Shown here piece after piece: positions 1 to 7,486 of a stretch of DNA of 64,000 nucleotides. The DNA lies in the NCBI GenBank assembly GCA_040079935.1, contig JBEBJI010000010.1:1-64000 (forward strand), read 5' to 3'. Position 1 is the stretch's first letter. Each line of letters opens with the position of its first letter. Below the pieces are notes generated by a model. It saw only the letters and a program-made list of their open reading frames with translations, did not search any database and was not told the DNA's origin. The DNA is from Methylotenera_A sp040079935 (GTDB lineage Bacteria > Pseudomonadota > Gammaproteobacteria > Burkholderiales > Methylophilaceae). The position numbers were made by a program, and so were the translations under genes.

Positions 1-154
1 GGCTACTGCATTATTGGCGCAAAAAGATGGCAAACAAGAAGAGACAAACAAAATTCGTTTAACGCTAAAAGAAATTAATCCTGAGCTTTTGAATGATTTG
101 GACAGCGCCGCGCAGGCGGAGTGTCTAGCATCTACTAAAAGCATTGAATGTTAA
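1..154 (+). CDS. Unidentified protein, C-terminal end only
   Basis: The reading frame is open from base 2 to a TAA at 152-154 and enters the window from upstream. The visible 50 residues are charged and polar and end in ...ASTKSIEC, with two cysteines near the C terminus. The next gene begins 9 bases later on the same strand, so the two are probably co-transcribed. There is too little sequence to assign a family. Confidence reflects only that this is coding. Confidence 0.5.
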   Translation, partial: ATALLAQKDGKQEETNKIRLTLKEINPELLNDLDSAAQAECLASTKSIEC

Positions 155-163
155 GAGCTTCGC

Positions 164-580
164 ATGAAACGACTACTGATATTCGGCTTACCTGCATTAG
201 CTGTTATTGCTGTGTTGCTATTTTGGTATACGGATACGGGAGCTGAAAAGCAGTCGCAACAAATCTCTGCGCTAGAAAAAGTTGGTGATGAATGTGATTT
301 GATTGCAGAAAAAGCGGCGATGAATTTGCCCGAAGCACTACCGTTTCAAAAATTAGAAAAGGCAGGCAGGCGAGCAAGAGTGCTGGAGGACTGCATGCAT
401 GATAGAGCTTATATAGAAAACCCTGCGTGGGCTAAATTTGCACAACCACAGGCGCAAAAAATTGCACAAACTCAGCATTTATCTTACAGCGAGGCATACG
501 AAAATTTAAGGCGTAAAGGCATGCTGAAGTTTAAAACCGCAAAAGATGAGCCAGTTTATTGGGTAATGCCTCAAAAATAA
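164..580 (+). CDS. Unknown membrane-anchored protein, 138 aa
   Basis: I do not recognise this protein. It starts with a basic MKRLL followed by one hydrophobic segment (about residues 4-22), so it is either anchored in the inner membrane with the rest in the periplasm or secreted. The remainder is helical and charged, with cysteines at DECDL and EDCMH and a C-terminal tail ending in WVMPQK. It follows the upstream partial gene by 9 bases. It converges with the gene at 634-1026, and the short space between them is almost filled by one copy of the dispersed palindrome (591-627). Confidence 0.6.
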   Translation: MKRLLIFGLPALAVIAVLLFWYTDTGAEKQSQQISALEKVGDECDLIAEKAAMNLPEALPFQKLEKAGRRARVLEDCMHDRAYIENPAWAKFAQPQAQKIAQTQHLSYSEAYENLRRKGMLKFKTAKDEPVYWVMPQK

Positions 581-590
581 TCAAAATAAG

Positions 591-627
591 TGCCTTGGAA
601 GGCAATATCCATGCGGGTTGCAGGGCA
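591..627 (+). repeat. Dispersed palindromic element, copy 1
   Basis: This is a 37-nt copy of the family whose consensus arms are TGCCCTGCAAGCC and GGCTTGCAGGGCA around AATATCCATGC. The core is perfect, the left arm differs at three positions and the right arm at one. It lies 10 bases after the stop of the 138-aa gene and 6 bases before the end of the convergent gene. Confidence 0.85.
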
Positions 628-633
628 GGTGAT

Positions 634-1026
634 TTAGATGGTTTTAGTTTCGCTTTTGATGATATTGATGAGCGCCGCAAATACCATGATGTATTCCACG
701 ATTGTCAGCAACAAAAGATTTTCTTCAACAGCGCCAGTAAGCCCGATTAAAGCCAGTGTGAGGGCGTTGATGAAAATGCTGATGATGATAAATAGGCCGA
801 TCATTTTGGTGCGTAAACCAAAAAGATAAAATTGAGTAACAAAACTTAATCCGAGCAGTGTTTCGTAATCGATACCGCCATGGAGGTGTTTATTGGCGAG
901 GTTTAGCGCTACATATAAAGCCGCTAGCAAAAATGCGGCCGGCAGCTTTGTGGGCATGCCAGCGCCACTGTGCCTTAAGCTTAGTGCCAGCCAAATATGT
1001 ATCCATAATGCGTAAATCAGTTTCAT
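634..1026 (-). CDS. Unknown integral membrane protein, 130 aa
   Basis: I do not recognise this protein. The sequence is strongly hydrophobic with about four membrane segments (near residues 5-20, 30-48, 58-75 and 78-125) joined by short loops, and a lysine-containing C terminus (IKSETKTI), as expected for a small inner-membrane protein. An AAAGG-like ribosome site sits just before the ATG at 1026. It converges on the 138-aa gene, with a dispersed palindrome in the gap. It has no recognisable catalytic motif. Confidence 0.6.
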   Translation of the reverse strand: MKLIYALWIHIWLALSLRHSGAGMPTKLPAAFLLAALYVALNLANKHLHGGIDYETLLGLSFVTQFYLFGLRTKMIGLFIIISIFINALTLALIGLTGAVEENLLLLTIVEYIMVFAALINIIKSETKTI

Positions 1027-1065
1027 TGCTGCCTTTCGAATACATTGCCAAAGCTGGCTTGGGGC

Positions 1066-1215
1066 TTATGAGTACGCGAGTTCTACCTCATCCACATGGT
1101 AGTAATGCTCATAATCCCAAACGGTAAAGTCTTGCGCACACTGCAAGGCTTGATCTAAATCTGCATATTCACGATAAAGTAGATTTTCTTCATTCAACAC
1201 TTGATAAACAATCAT
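1066..1215 (-). CDS. Small unknown acidic protein, 49 aa
   Basis: This short frame opens with MIVYQVLNEENLLYREY and ends DEVELAYS. It has a strong AAGGAG ribosome site about 7 bases before its ATG at 1215. It is rich in acidic and aromatic residues (several Tyr and Trp), has no membrane segment and has two cysteines apart at most. It lies upstream of the membrane protein at 634-1026 on the same strand, 39 bases away, so the two may form one unit. The excellent ribosome site and native-looking codon use argue that it is real, but no family is recognised. Confidence 0.5.
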   Translation of the reverse strand: MIVYQVLNEENLLYREYADLDQALQCAQDFTVWDYEHYYHVDEVELAYS

Positions 1216-1546
1216 CGCTAATCTCCTTAAATAAACTTAAGTAGCGTTAAGTATTACATCGGCATGTTTGAAATAATCTTGAGATAAAAAGCATGAAAAA
1301 CCTGCATTTCTTAAATTAGCTAAGAATGTGCAGATTTGCGGCAGGATATTTTGCAGGTTTGTTTGTTGCTACATTGAGACAATGTTAACAATCTACAATA
1401 TATAAACGCCCTATGTGATTGACGCAATGAGGCATTTTGTGCGAGTATTAACGACCTAGGTAATGTACGGATAGTGCGTATATAAAATCTTTGCTTATTT
1501 GCTCACTGGCGATACAAATGATGCTCGTTTACAAGGAGAACAGAAC
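1216..1546. other. 331-base intergenic stretch with a nested inverted repeat
   Basis: This is AT-rich DNA between divergently oriented small genes. The only structure I see is at 1298-1360: outer arms AAACCTGCA (1298-1306) and TGCAGGTTT (1352-1360) enclose a second imperfect hairpin built from CTGCATTTCTTA and TAAGAATGTGCAG. I see no clear promoter, RNA gene or riboswitch. Confidence 0.35.
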
Positions 1547-1642
1547 TTGAAAATGACAATACAACAGTATATTGAGGGGCAAAATTGCCCTGTGTGCCTG
1601 AGAATGTATCAGGCCTTGGAAATTAAGCTTGGGAATGCTTAA
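1547..1642 (+). CDS. Possible tiny protein with a CPVC motif, 31 aa
   Basis: A TTG start at 1547 lies 7 bases after AAGGAGA, and a possible ATG lies six bases further on. The peptide contains EGQNCPVCLRMYQAL and stops at 1640-1642, 18 bases before the large coiled-coil gene. The CPVC pair could bind metal. The good ribosome site and the position directly upstream suggest either a leader peptide or a tiny gene co-transcribed with it, but a chance frame of 31 codons is also quite possible. Confidence 0.3.
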   Translation: MKMTIQQYIEGQNCPVCLRMYQALEIKLGNA

Positions 1643-1660
1643 AGCTTAAGCCCACAAAAG

Positions 1661-4600
1661 ATGGATTTATCAGTCGTTTACAGTAAAACTCCTAAAGGAT
1701 TGCGCGCGCGCGCAAGCCTTATTGGCGGCTTGCCAGCGCAATTAATGAAAGTGCTTGCACACATCGACGGCGCCTCAAAAGCGCAATCCATTCTAGTCAA
1801 ATTAGACGATATTACCGAAGAAAAGCTGATATACGGCTTGGCCTTGCTTGAAAGAGAAGGCTACATTAAGTCGGTCGTTGTTACTCGCCCAAGTGACGAT
1901 GATTGGGCGTTGACTGAGAATTTCGCACCTATGGTAGTGGAAGAAGTTTTAAGTGTAGAAGAAGCGGAGGCCAAAGCTAAAGAAGATGCGCAACAAGCGG
2001 CGCAACGCAAAGCTGAAGAGGCAGAAAAAGCAGAAAAAGCGCGCCAGCAGGCAGAAATTAAGGCGCGCGAGGAAGAAGCGCAAGCGCTTGAGAAAGAAAA
2101 AGTCAAAGAAAAACTTAGAGCAGAAGCAAAAGTAAAGGCGCAGCTAGAGGCAGACCGCCTTACCCGAGAAAAAGAAGAGAAACGCAAAAAAGCCGAAGCC
2201 GATACAGCGGCAAAAGCGCAAGCCAAAGAAGAAGCGGCAAGAAAAGCTGAAAAAGAACTTAAAGACAAGGCAGAGCAAGAGGCGCGATTAGAAGCCGAAC
2301 GTAAAGTCAAGGCGGAGGAGAAAGCCAAAGCTGATGAAGAAGCACGCCTAAAAGCCGAGGCCGACGCGAAAGCTAAAATCGAACAGAAAGAGCATGTGCG
2401 CCGCGAAATAGAACGCATTGCTCGTGAGGCAGAAGAAGCAGAAGAGAAAAAGGCAGAAGCTAAAGCCCGTTCAAAAGCCGAAGATGAAGCTAGATTGCAC
2501 GCTGAGCGCAAGGCCAAAGAGGAGGAAGAACTGGCACGCGCTAAAGCGGAACAAGTCAGATTAGAAGCGGAAACTAAGGCTAAAGTAGCGGAGGAAGCCC
2601 GCCAGCAGGCTGAACTTAAAGCACAAGAGGCAGCAAAACAGGCGCAAGCTAAAGCAGAGGCTGAAGCGAAAGAGAATACGCGTCGTGAGCTGTTGCGCAT
2701 TGCTCGCGAGGCAGAAGAATCACAAAGAAAAGCAGAGGCAGAACGTAGAGCCAAAGAGAAAGAAGAAGCAAGATTAGAAGCAGAGCGCAAAGCCAAGGCA
2801 GATGAAAAAGCGCGGCAGAAGGCTGAAGCGGAAGAAAAAGTAAAAGTAGCAGAAAAAGAGAAAGAGAAAGCAAAAGAGAAAGACCGTAATGAAATAGCGC
2901 GCATTGTGCGTGAAGCTGAGGAAGCGCGTAAAAAGGCGGAAGCCAAAGCCAAAGAAGAACGACTGGAAGCCAAGCGTAAAGCCAAAGAAGAGCAAGATGC
3001 GAAACTGAAGGTTACGCGCAAGCCAAAAGTAGAAGAAAAGCAGACACTCGCTAAAAGCGAGCCAGAAGAGACAATTAATGTGGATGCAAATTTGCAAGCA
3101 AGCCTTGCGATGCGGCGATTTGCTAATGACGTAGATGAGGAAAGTAAAAAATCCATAGTTGAAGCTAAGGCTAAAGAAGAGCGGCAGGAAGCCAAGCGCG
3201 TGGCCAAGGCAGAGCAAGAAGCTGAAAGAATTCGCGTTAGAGCTGAAGCGGAAGAAAAATCCAAAGGTGAAGAAAAAGAGCGTGCGCGTTTAGAAATGCA
3301 GCGCATTAGTCGCGAGGCTGATGAAGTTCGGCAAAAACAATCCGCTGAAGCCCATGCCAATATTAGAGTAACCGCAACAGAAAAGGTGAAACCAAAATCT
3401 TGGGAAGAGATTGAGGCGGAAGAGGAAAGAGCTTTTGCGGAAGAAGAAGCGGGAAATACCCAACCAAAAGTGAAACAGACAGAAGAGAAACGCGTCACCA
3501 TAGAAAAAGTAGCCAAGGGAAAAAACAGCGAGCAAGATGATAGTGTGGGACGTGTCATTGAGAAAATAACCAAAGATGAAGCAGAAAGACTAGGTCGCGA
3601 GGAAATTAAACGCGTAGCCAAAGAAGAAGCAGAAGTTCTGGCTAAAACTTATGCCAAGAGATCGGCTGCATTGCTAAGTTATAAAAAGTGGATTTCCAAA
3701 GCAAGTAAAGCGATTAAGCCACTGCTGATTTATTCACCGTTAGTGATAGCCTTGCTAATCGGGTTGCTGCATTTCGTTAATCTCAGCATGTTGGTCGCCC
3801 CCATCGAAAAGATTGCCACAGCAAGCTTGGGCGAGACAGTGAACATTGGACAAGTGCATGCATCGTTATTACCGCAGCCGCATTTTGCGCTTGAAAATGT
3901 GACCATAGGCGCCAACCCTGAATCGAAAAAGGAGGGCCTAAAAATCGAGTTGGTGAATGCCTATTCGGCGCCTACAGTTTTGTTTGATGACGTAAAATTG
4001 TTGAAATCGCTAGAATTTGAAGGACTAAAAATCACACAGGATAATTTTGGGCAGCCGCAGCAATGGGTGAATAATTTAGGCAAAGCTCAACATGTGAAGA
4101 TTGAGCAGTTTATTTTGAAAAAAATTGTCCTGCAGATTCGTGATCTAGAAATTGGTAACTTTGATGGCAAGGTCGAACTTTCCGAATCGCGCGAGCTTAA
4201 AAGCTATCATCTGACTAGTGATACACTTTCCGCTCAAATAACGCCACAAGGTAGCAGCTTTGAGGTTGCGCTGACTGGCAACAGCTGGTCTTTGCCAATG
4301 AATCCAAAACTAATCTTTGATGAATTTAAAGCGAACGGTACATTAACTCAAAGTCAGATTAATTTCAGTCAGATTGACGGAAAGATTTACGGTGGGAACA
4401 TCAACGCTAAGGCTGCTGTTGATTGGTCTAGCGAATGGTCGGCTGCGGGTAATTTTGATTTGTCTAATGTGACTGCATCTCGGCTATTAAGTGCTTTTGA
4501 AAGCGGCGTTTCCATCGATGGCAAACTTAAACTGAATGGGCTTTTTTCTAGCAGATCTGTGCAGGCAGCTCAATTGGTCGATATGCCTGAGTTGACGGTC

Positions 4601-4915
4601 AATTTCGAGCTAGGTGAAGGTAAAATTAATGATATAGACCTAGCGCGCGCAGTGCTATTTAAGGGGAATCAACCTTTAGCGGGTGGTGCTACTCGGTTCG
4701 ATAAACTGACTGGTAATTTACAGCTCACAAACGGACATTATCAATATGGGCAAATGGTGTTGGAAGCAGATCAATTTAATGCCAAAGGCAATGTGGATAT
4801 TCAGTCAAATCAGGATGTTTCAGGCAAAATTATCGCAAATCTTACGGCACAATCGCGTCGCTTGTCTGCTAGCTTTAACCTTACAGGCAAAGTTGGCAAT
4901 CTAAAAAAACAATAA
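1661..4915 (+). CDS. Giant coiled-coil membrane protein with AsmA-like C terminus, 1084 aa
   Basis: Three parts are visible. Residues 1-75 look like a small winged-helix-type domain (SKTPKGLRARASL ... LALLEREGYIKSV). Residues 90-680 are an extreme Ala/Glu/Lys/Arg coiled coil. It contains four recurrences of a motif like REIxRIAREAEEA near residues 247, 341, 408 and 542, so it grew partly by internal duplication. A single membrane segment at about 695-712 is followed by 370 residues with beta-rich AsmA/YhjG-like character (ENVTIGANP, GKIYGGNINAKA, GKLKLNGLFSSR). This predicts a cytoplasmic helical rod tethered to the inner membrane with a periplasmic AsmA-like domain. AsmA-family proteins help envelope lipid homeostasis. 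The partner and exact role here are unknown. The N-terminal architecture is not standard AsmA. Confidence 0.75.
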   Translation: MDLSVVYSKTPKGLRARASLIGGLPAQLMKVLAHIDGASKAQSILVKLDDITEEKLIYGLALLEREGYIKSVVVTRPSDDDWALTENFAPMVVEEVLSVEEAEAKAKEDAQQAAQRKAEEAEKAEKARQQAEIKAREEEAQALEKEKVKEKLRAEAKVKAQLEADRLTREKEEKRKKAEADTAAKAQAKEEAARKAEKELKDKAEQEARLEAERKVKAEEKAKADEEARLKAEADAKAKIEQKEHVRREIERIAREAEEAEEKKAEAKARSKAEDEARLHAERKAKEEEELARAKAEQVRLEAETKAKVAEEARQQAELKAQEAAKQAQAKAEAEAKENTRRELLRIAREAEESQRKAEAERRAKEKEEARLEAERKAKADEKARQKAEAEEKVKVAEKEKEKAKEKDRNEIARIVREAEEARKKAEAKAKEERLEAKRKAKEEQDAKLKVTRKPKVEEKQTLAKSEPEETINVDANLQASLAMRRFANDVDEESKKSIVEAKAKEERQEAKRVAKAEQEAERIRVRAEAEEKSKGEEKERARLEMQRISREADEVRQKQSAEAHANIRVTATEKVKPKSWEEIEAEEERAFAEEEAGNTQPKVKQTEEKRVTIEKVAKGKNSEQDDSVGRVIEKITKDEAERLGREEIKRVAKEEAEVLAKTYAKRSAALLSYKKWISKASKAIKPLLIYSPLVIALLIGLLHFVNLSMLVAPIEKIATASLGETVNIGQVHASLLPQPHFALENVTIGANPESKKEGLKIELVNAYSAPTVLFDDVKLLKSLEFEGLKITQDNFGQPQQWVNNLGKAQHVKIEQFILKKIVLQIRDLEIGNFDGKVELSESRELKSYHLTSDTLSAQITPQGSSFEVALTGNSWSLPMNPKLIFDEFKANGTLTQSQINFSQIDGKIYGGNINAKAAVDWSSEWSAAGNFDLSNVTASRLLSAFESGVSIDGKLKLNGLFSSRSVQAAQLVDMPELTVNFELGEGKINDIDLARAVLFKGNQPLAGGATRFDKLTGNLQLTNGHYQYGQMVLEADQFNAKGNVDIQSNQDVSGKIIANLTAQSRRLSASFNLTGKVGNLKKQ

Positions 4916-4929
4916 GCGTTTGAATCGTT

Positions 4930-5442
4930 TTATCCCTTGCCACGTAAATAATCTGCTTTACCAAGCTCCACGCCGCTGTGGCGCAAAATGTTGTAGGCTG
5001 TTGTCACATGAAAATATACGTTTGGATTCACCCATTTTAATAGGTAGTCTAGACCCTTAAATTCCATTGGCTTATTGCGCACAAGAATCGTAACATCGCG
5101 CGTTTCTGCGCCTTGCATTTGTGCAGGTTTCACCTTTTCAATAAATGCTAATGTTTTGGCGATACGTGCTTGCAAGTCCGCAAAAGTTGTTTCGTTATCC
5201 TCATACTTAGGCACATCTAACTCAGCTAGTCTGGCAACCGCGCCCTTGCTCATGTCTGTGGCTATCTGCACTTGGCGGATGAGCGGGTACATATCAGGGA
5301 AAAGTCGCGTATTAAGCAAAACTGAATGCTCAATTTTTTTGGCGTCGGCGTATTCTTCACCTTTTTTTAAAATGTGCGAAAGGTTGTTTAATGCGCGTGT
5401 AAGTGGCGTAACGGTGATGTCATACACTGTGATGTCATTCAT
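4930..5442 (-). CDS. DUF1993 domain-containing protein, 170 aa
   Basis: The sequence matches what I know of the DUF1993 family, a DinB-like four-helix fold. It has an N terminus of the type YDITVTPLTRALNNLSHIL, a central EHSVLLNTRLFPDMYPLIRQVQ, and the C-terminal KGLDYLLKWVNPNVYFHVTTAYNILRHSG, split here for brevity. The family size of about 170 residues fits. It is a soluble cytoplasmic protein. Biochemical function is not established for the family, though the fold suggests metal-dependent thiol chemistry. It converges on the coiled-coil gene with a 14-base gap and no obvious terminator. Confidence 0.85.
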   Translation of the reverse strand: MNDITVYDITVTPLTRALNNLSHILKKGEEYADAKKIEHSVLLNTRLFPDMYPLIRQVQIATDMSKGAVARLAELDVPKYEDNETTFADLQARIAKTLAFIEKVKPAQMQGAETRDVTILVRNKPMEFKGLDYLLKWVNPNVYFHVTTAYNILRHSGVELGKADYLRGKG

Positions 5443-5566
5443 AGTGAAATCCTAAAACTAGTTTTCAGAAGAGCAAGTATAATCCTATTTAAGTAAGGCA
5501 AAATAATTTACCTATATCGCCGCATCAGCCTATGATGAAGTGGTTATTAACATCAGGAGAATCATC

Positions 5567-5686
5567 ATGGCAAAAGGTCAAATTAAAAGTAACAAAGAAA
5601 TTAAAAAACCTAAAAAAAGTAAAGAAGTTGTTGTACCAAACAGCTCGATTATTCCAATGAAATCAAGTTCACAAACTAAAAAATAG
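5567..5686 (+). CDS. Small basic protein (MAKGQ family), 39 aa
   Basis: The protein begins MAKGQIKSNKEIKKPKKSK and continues to SSSQTKK, extremely rich in lysine and serine. Short proteins beginning MAKGQ-xxSNKExKKPKK occur in many beta- and gammaproteobacteria as conserved hypotheticals. An AGGAGA ribosome site precedes the ATG by 6 bases, and a strong hairpin terminator follows 28 bases after the stop. The charge suggests nucleic-acid or ribosome association, but that is only inference. Confidence 0.7.
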   Translation: MAKGQIKSNKEIKKPKKSKEVVVPNSSIIPMKSSSQTKK

Positions 5687-5714
5687 GCATTCATTACTAC
5701 GCAGATTAAATAAA

Positions 5715-5744
5715 AAAGCCCATCAGATATATTTGATGGGCTTT
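5715..5744. terminator. Bidirectional intrinsic terminator
   Basis: There is an 11-bp perfect stem, AAAGCCCATCA (5715-5725) with TGATGGGCTTT (5734-5744), and an 8-base loop, flanked by A and T runs. It sits between the 39-aa gene and the end of the convergent permease gene and can serve both. Confidence 0.85.
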
Positions 5745-5760
5745 AATTATTGCTGAATAT

Positions 5761-7233
5761 CTATTCTTTAATGGCTGGTGGGCCTTTAAAGCGTTTTTTC
5801 TCACCAAATACGAACCAGAATAATGCCATAACTACTAACATGGCAATTGTCACATAAAGTACCTTTTCATTCGGTGGTTGTATGCCAACCACTACCAAGA
5901 AGCCACCACCAATTACTGCTAATGTAGCAACGACTTTTGACATGCCGCCTAAATCAAATGGTCCTTTATGTTTCCATGTTTTGCCTTCTGCCAAAATACC
6001 TGCTGCGGTAGGCATAATGTAAGAAATATAAAGAAATACTGCACAGCCAACAGCCAATACACTAAAAGCAGCCGCATATAGCGTAGCTGCTACAGCTAAA
6101 GCAGCTGAGACCCATACAGCAGCTACAGGTGTTTTTAAAGTGGGATTAACAATTTTGAGTAGATATGAACCTGGCAAGCCGCCATCGCGCGCAAAGGCGT
6201 ACATCATGCGAGAGGTAGAAGTTAGGCAAGCCAACCCGCACAAGAAGTTAACTAAGAAAATACCTAAGCCTAAGATATTTTTTAACATCACAGGTAATGT
6301 GCCTAAGAGTGCGTCAAAAAACCCAAAACCTTGTTTTACACCTTCAGTTAAATCTGGCATCACTAATACAAAAGTGCAAATCATAATCCAGCCAAAAATC
6401 ACTGAGTAAATAACTGAAGTCATAATACCTTTAGGTACTGTCTTTGCAGCATCGCGTGTTTCTTCAGAAGTGTGTGCGGAAGCATCAAAACCTGTGACAG
6501 TGTAAACCGCCAGTAAAAGACCTAACAAGAACGGAAATACCATGCCTTCACTTGCTGGCCATACACTACCCTCTGCACCTGTAAAATTGGTAAAAGTGTA
6601 CAACCTAGAAAAATCAATAGGCGTTTGGTTATAAACTAACAAAGATACTGTTAGTACAGCCGCAATAATCATAATCAAATAGCCTGATAAGTCTGTGATT
6701 TTAGTGGTGAACTTAGGAAAGCGATAAATTAGGATGGCTTGGATAGCAGTAATCAACGTAATGTGAATTATTTGCTCTCTATAGCCATAACCAGATACAT
6801 CTATGCCTAAAATAGGAGCTGCAAGACCTTTGTAGAAGAAGTCATACACACCAAAATTGACCGATGCCACCACAAAAATCAAGCCTAACAAGTTAAACCA
6901 AGCGGTACACCAGCCAAAACCTTTACCGCCTAAAATAGAACCCCAGTGATATAAGCCGCCAGCAGTTGGATAGGCTGAGGCAATTTGCGCCATCGCCAAA
7001 GCAACAATAGCAGCAAACAAACCACCCACTAACCAACCAATACCGATTGAAGCGCCGCCGGCACCACCTAATGCCAATGGAAAGGCAGAAATACCACCCG
7101 CTAAAATACAAATAATTGAAAAGGAAATCGCAAAATTAGAAAATCCACCCATGTGTCGGTGCAACTCTTGCTCGTACCCCATTTTTTTTAGTTCTGCGGC
7201 ATCATGATCCAACGCCTGATTCGTCTCGCTCAT
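5761..7233 (-). CDS. APC-family permease, probably for ethanolamine, 490 aa
   Basis: This is an amino acid/polyamine/organocation family transporter with about twelve membrane segments. The N-terminal signature is LGYKQEL-like (MGYEQELHRHMGGFSNFAISFSI, shortened here), followed by the glycine-rich first helix typical of the ACT subfamily of amino-acid and choline permeases. A typical family motif, DASAHTSEET, lies in the middle of the protein. The gene is divergent from eutBC across a 253-base region with operator-like palindromes. The shared control region is why ethanolamine, or a related amine, is the likely substrate, but the sequence alone does not fix it. Length and topology are normal for the family. 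Confidence 0.8.
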   Translation of the reverse strand: MSETNQALDHDAAELKKMGYEQELHRHMGGFSNFAISFSIICILAGGISAFPLALGGAGGASIGIGWLVGGLFAAIVALAMAQIASAYPTAGGLYHWGSILGGKGFGWCTAWFNLLGLIFVVASVNFGVYDFFYKGLAAPILGIDVSGYGYREQIIHITLITAIQAILIYRFPKFTTKITDLSGYLIMIIAAVLTVSLLVYNQTPIDFSRLYTFTNFTGAEGSVWPASEGMVFPFLLGLLLAVYTVTGFDASAHTSEETRDAAKTVPKGIMTSVIYSVIFGWIMICTFVLVMPDLTEGVKQGFGFFDALLGTLPVMLKNILGLGIFLVNFLCGLACLTSTSRMMYAFARDGGLPGSYLLKIVNPTLKTPVAAVWVSAALAVAATLYAAAFSVLAVGCAVFLYISYIMPTAAGILAEGKTWKHKGPFDLGGMSKVVATLAVIGGGFLVVVGIQPPNEKVLYVTIAMLVVMALFWFVFGEKKRFKGPPAIKE

Positions 7234-7324
7234 TTTTTACCCCTTTAAAAGATTAACTACAAATAGTTGCTACTAGATAATAATTTTTAAAATTTAAAAA
7301 CATGAAGCTCAGATGCTATTTTTA

Positions 7325-7433
7325 TTGTATACAACCAATGCACAATTCTAGTATAGATTTAAAATTAACAATTGCAAGTACCAGTTTGCGACATTAATAG
7401 ATACCATTTGCGACATAGTTAAAAAATGTCGCA
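7325..7433. promoter_or_regulatory. Divergent control region with two kinds of palindrome
   Basis: A perfect 10-bp palindrome TTGTATACAA lies at 7325-7334. It resembles sites of GntR-type regulators. Separately, TGCGACAT occurs at 7387-7394 and 7409-7416, and its inverse ATGTCGCA at 7426-7433, making an 8+9+8 inverted repeat plus one extra half site. The positions between the divergent permease and eutBC genes fit binding of one or two regulators. No regulator gene is adjacent. The functional role is inferred from symmetry and position only. Confidence 0.45.
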
Positions 7434-7486
7434 TAATGTAAATGTTAAGTGCTAGTAATTGTGGCAAATTTACTGGGGTAAAGTGC

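Noticed and set aside
858..1127. An 89-codon plus-strand frame across the membrane-protein gene
   Set aside because: It runs over the convergent membrane protein and the 49-aa gene, has no ribosome site and a composition unlike a natural protein.
1861..3621. A long open frame on the minus strand, antisense to the coiled-coil gene, with a Ser/Ala/Leu-rich product
   Set aside because: It mirrors the Ala/Glu/Lys codons of the real gene, has no plausible ribosome site and its product is a pure low-complexity reflection. The plus-strand reading has the domain structure.
7468..7486. TGTGGCAAATTTACTGGGG before eutB as a sigma-54 promoter
   Set aside because: It has GG then GG rather than GC ten bases on, and would put transcription start at the start codon.
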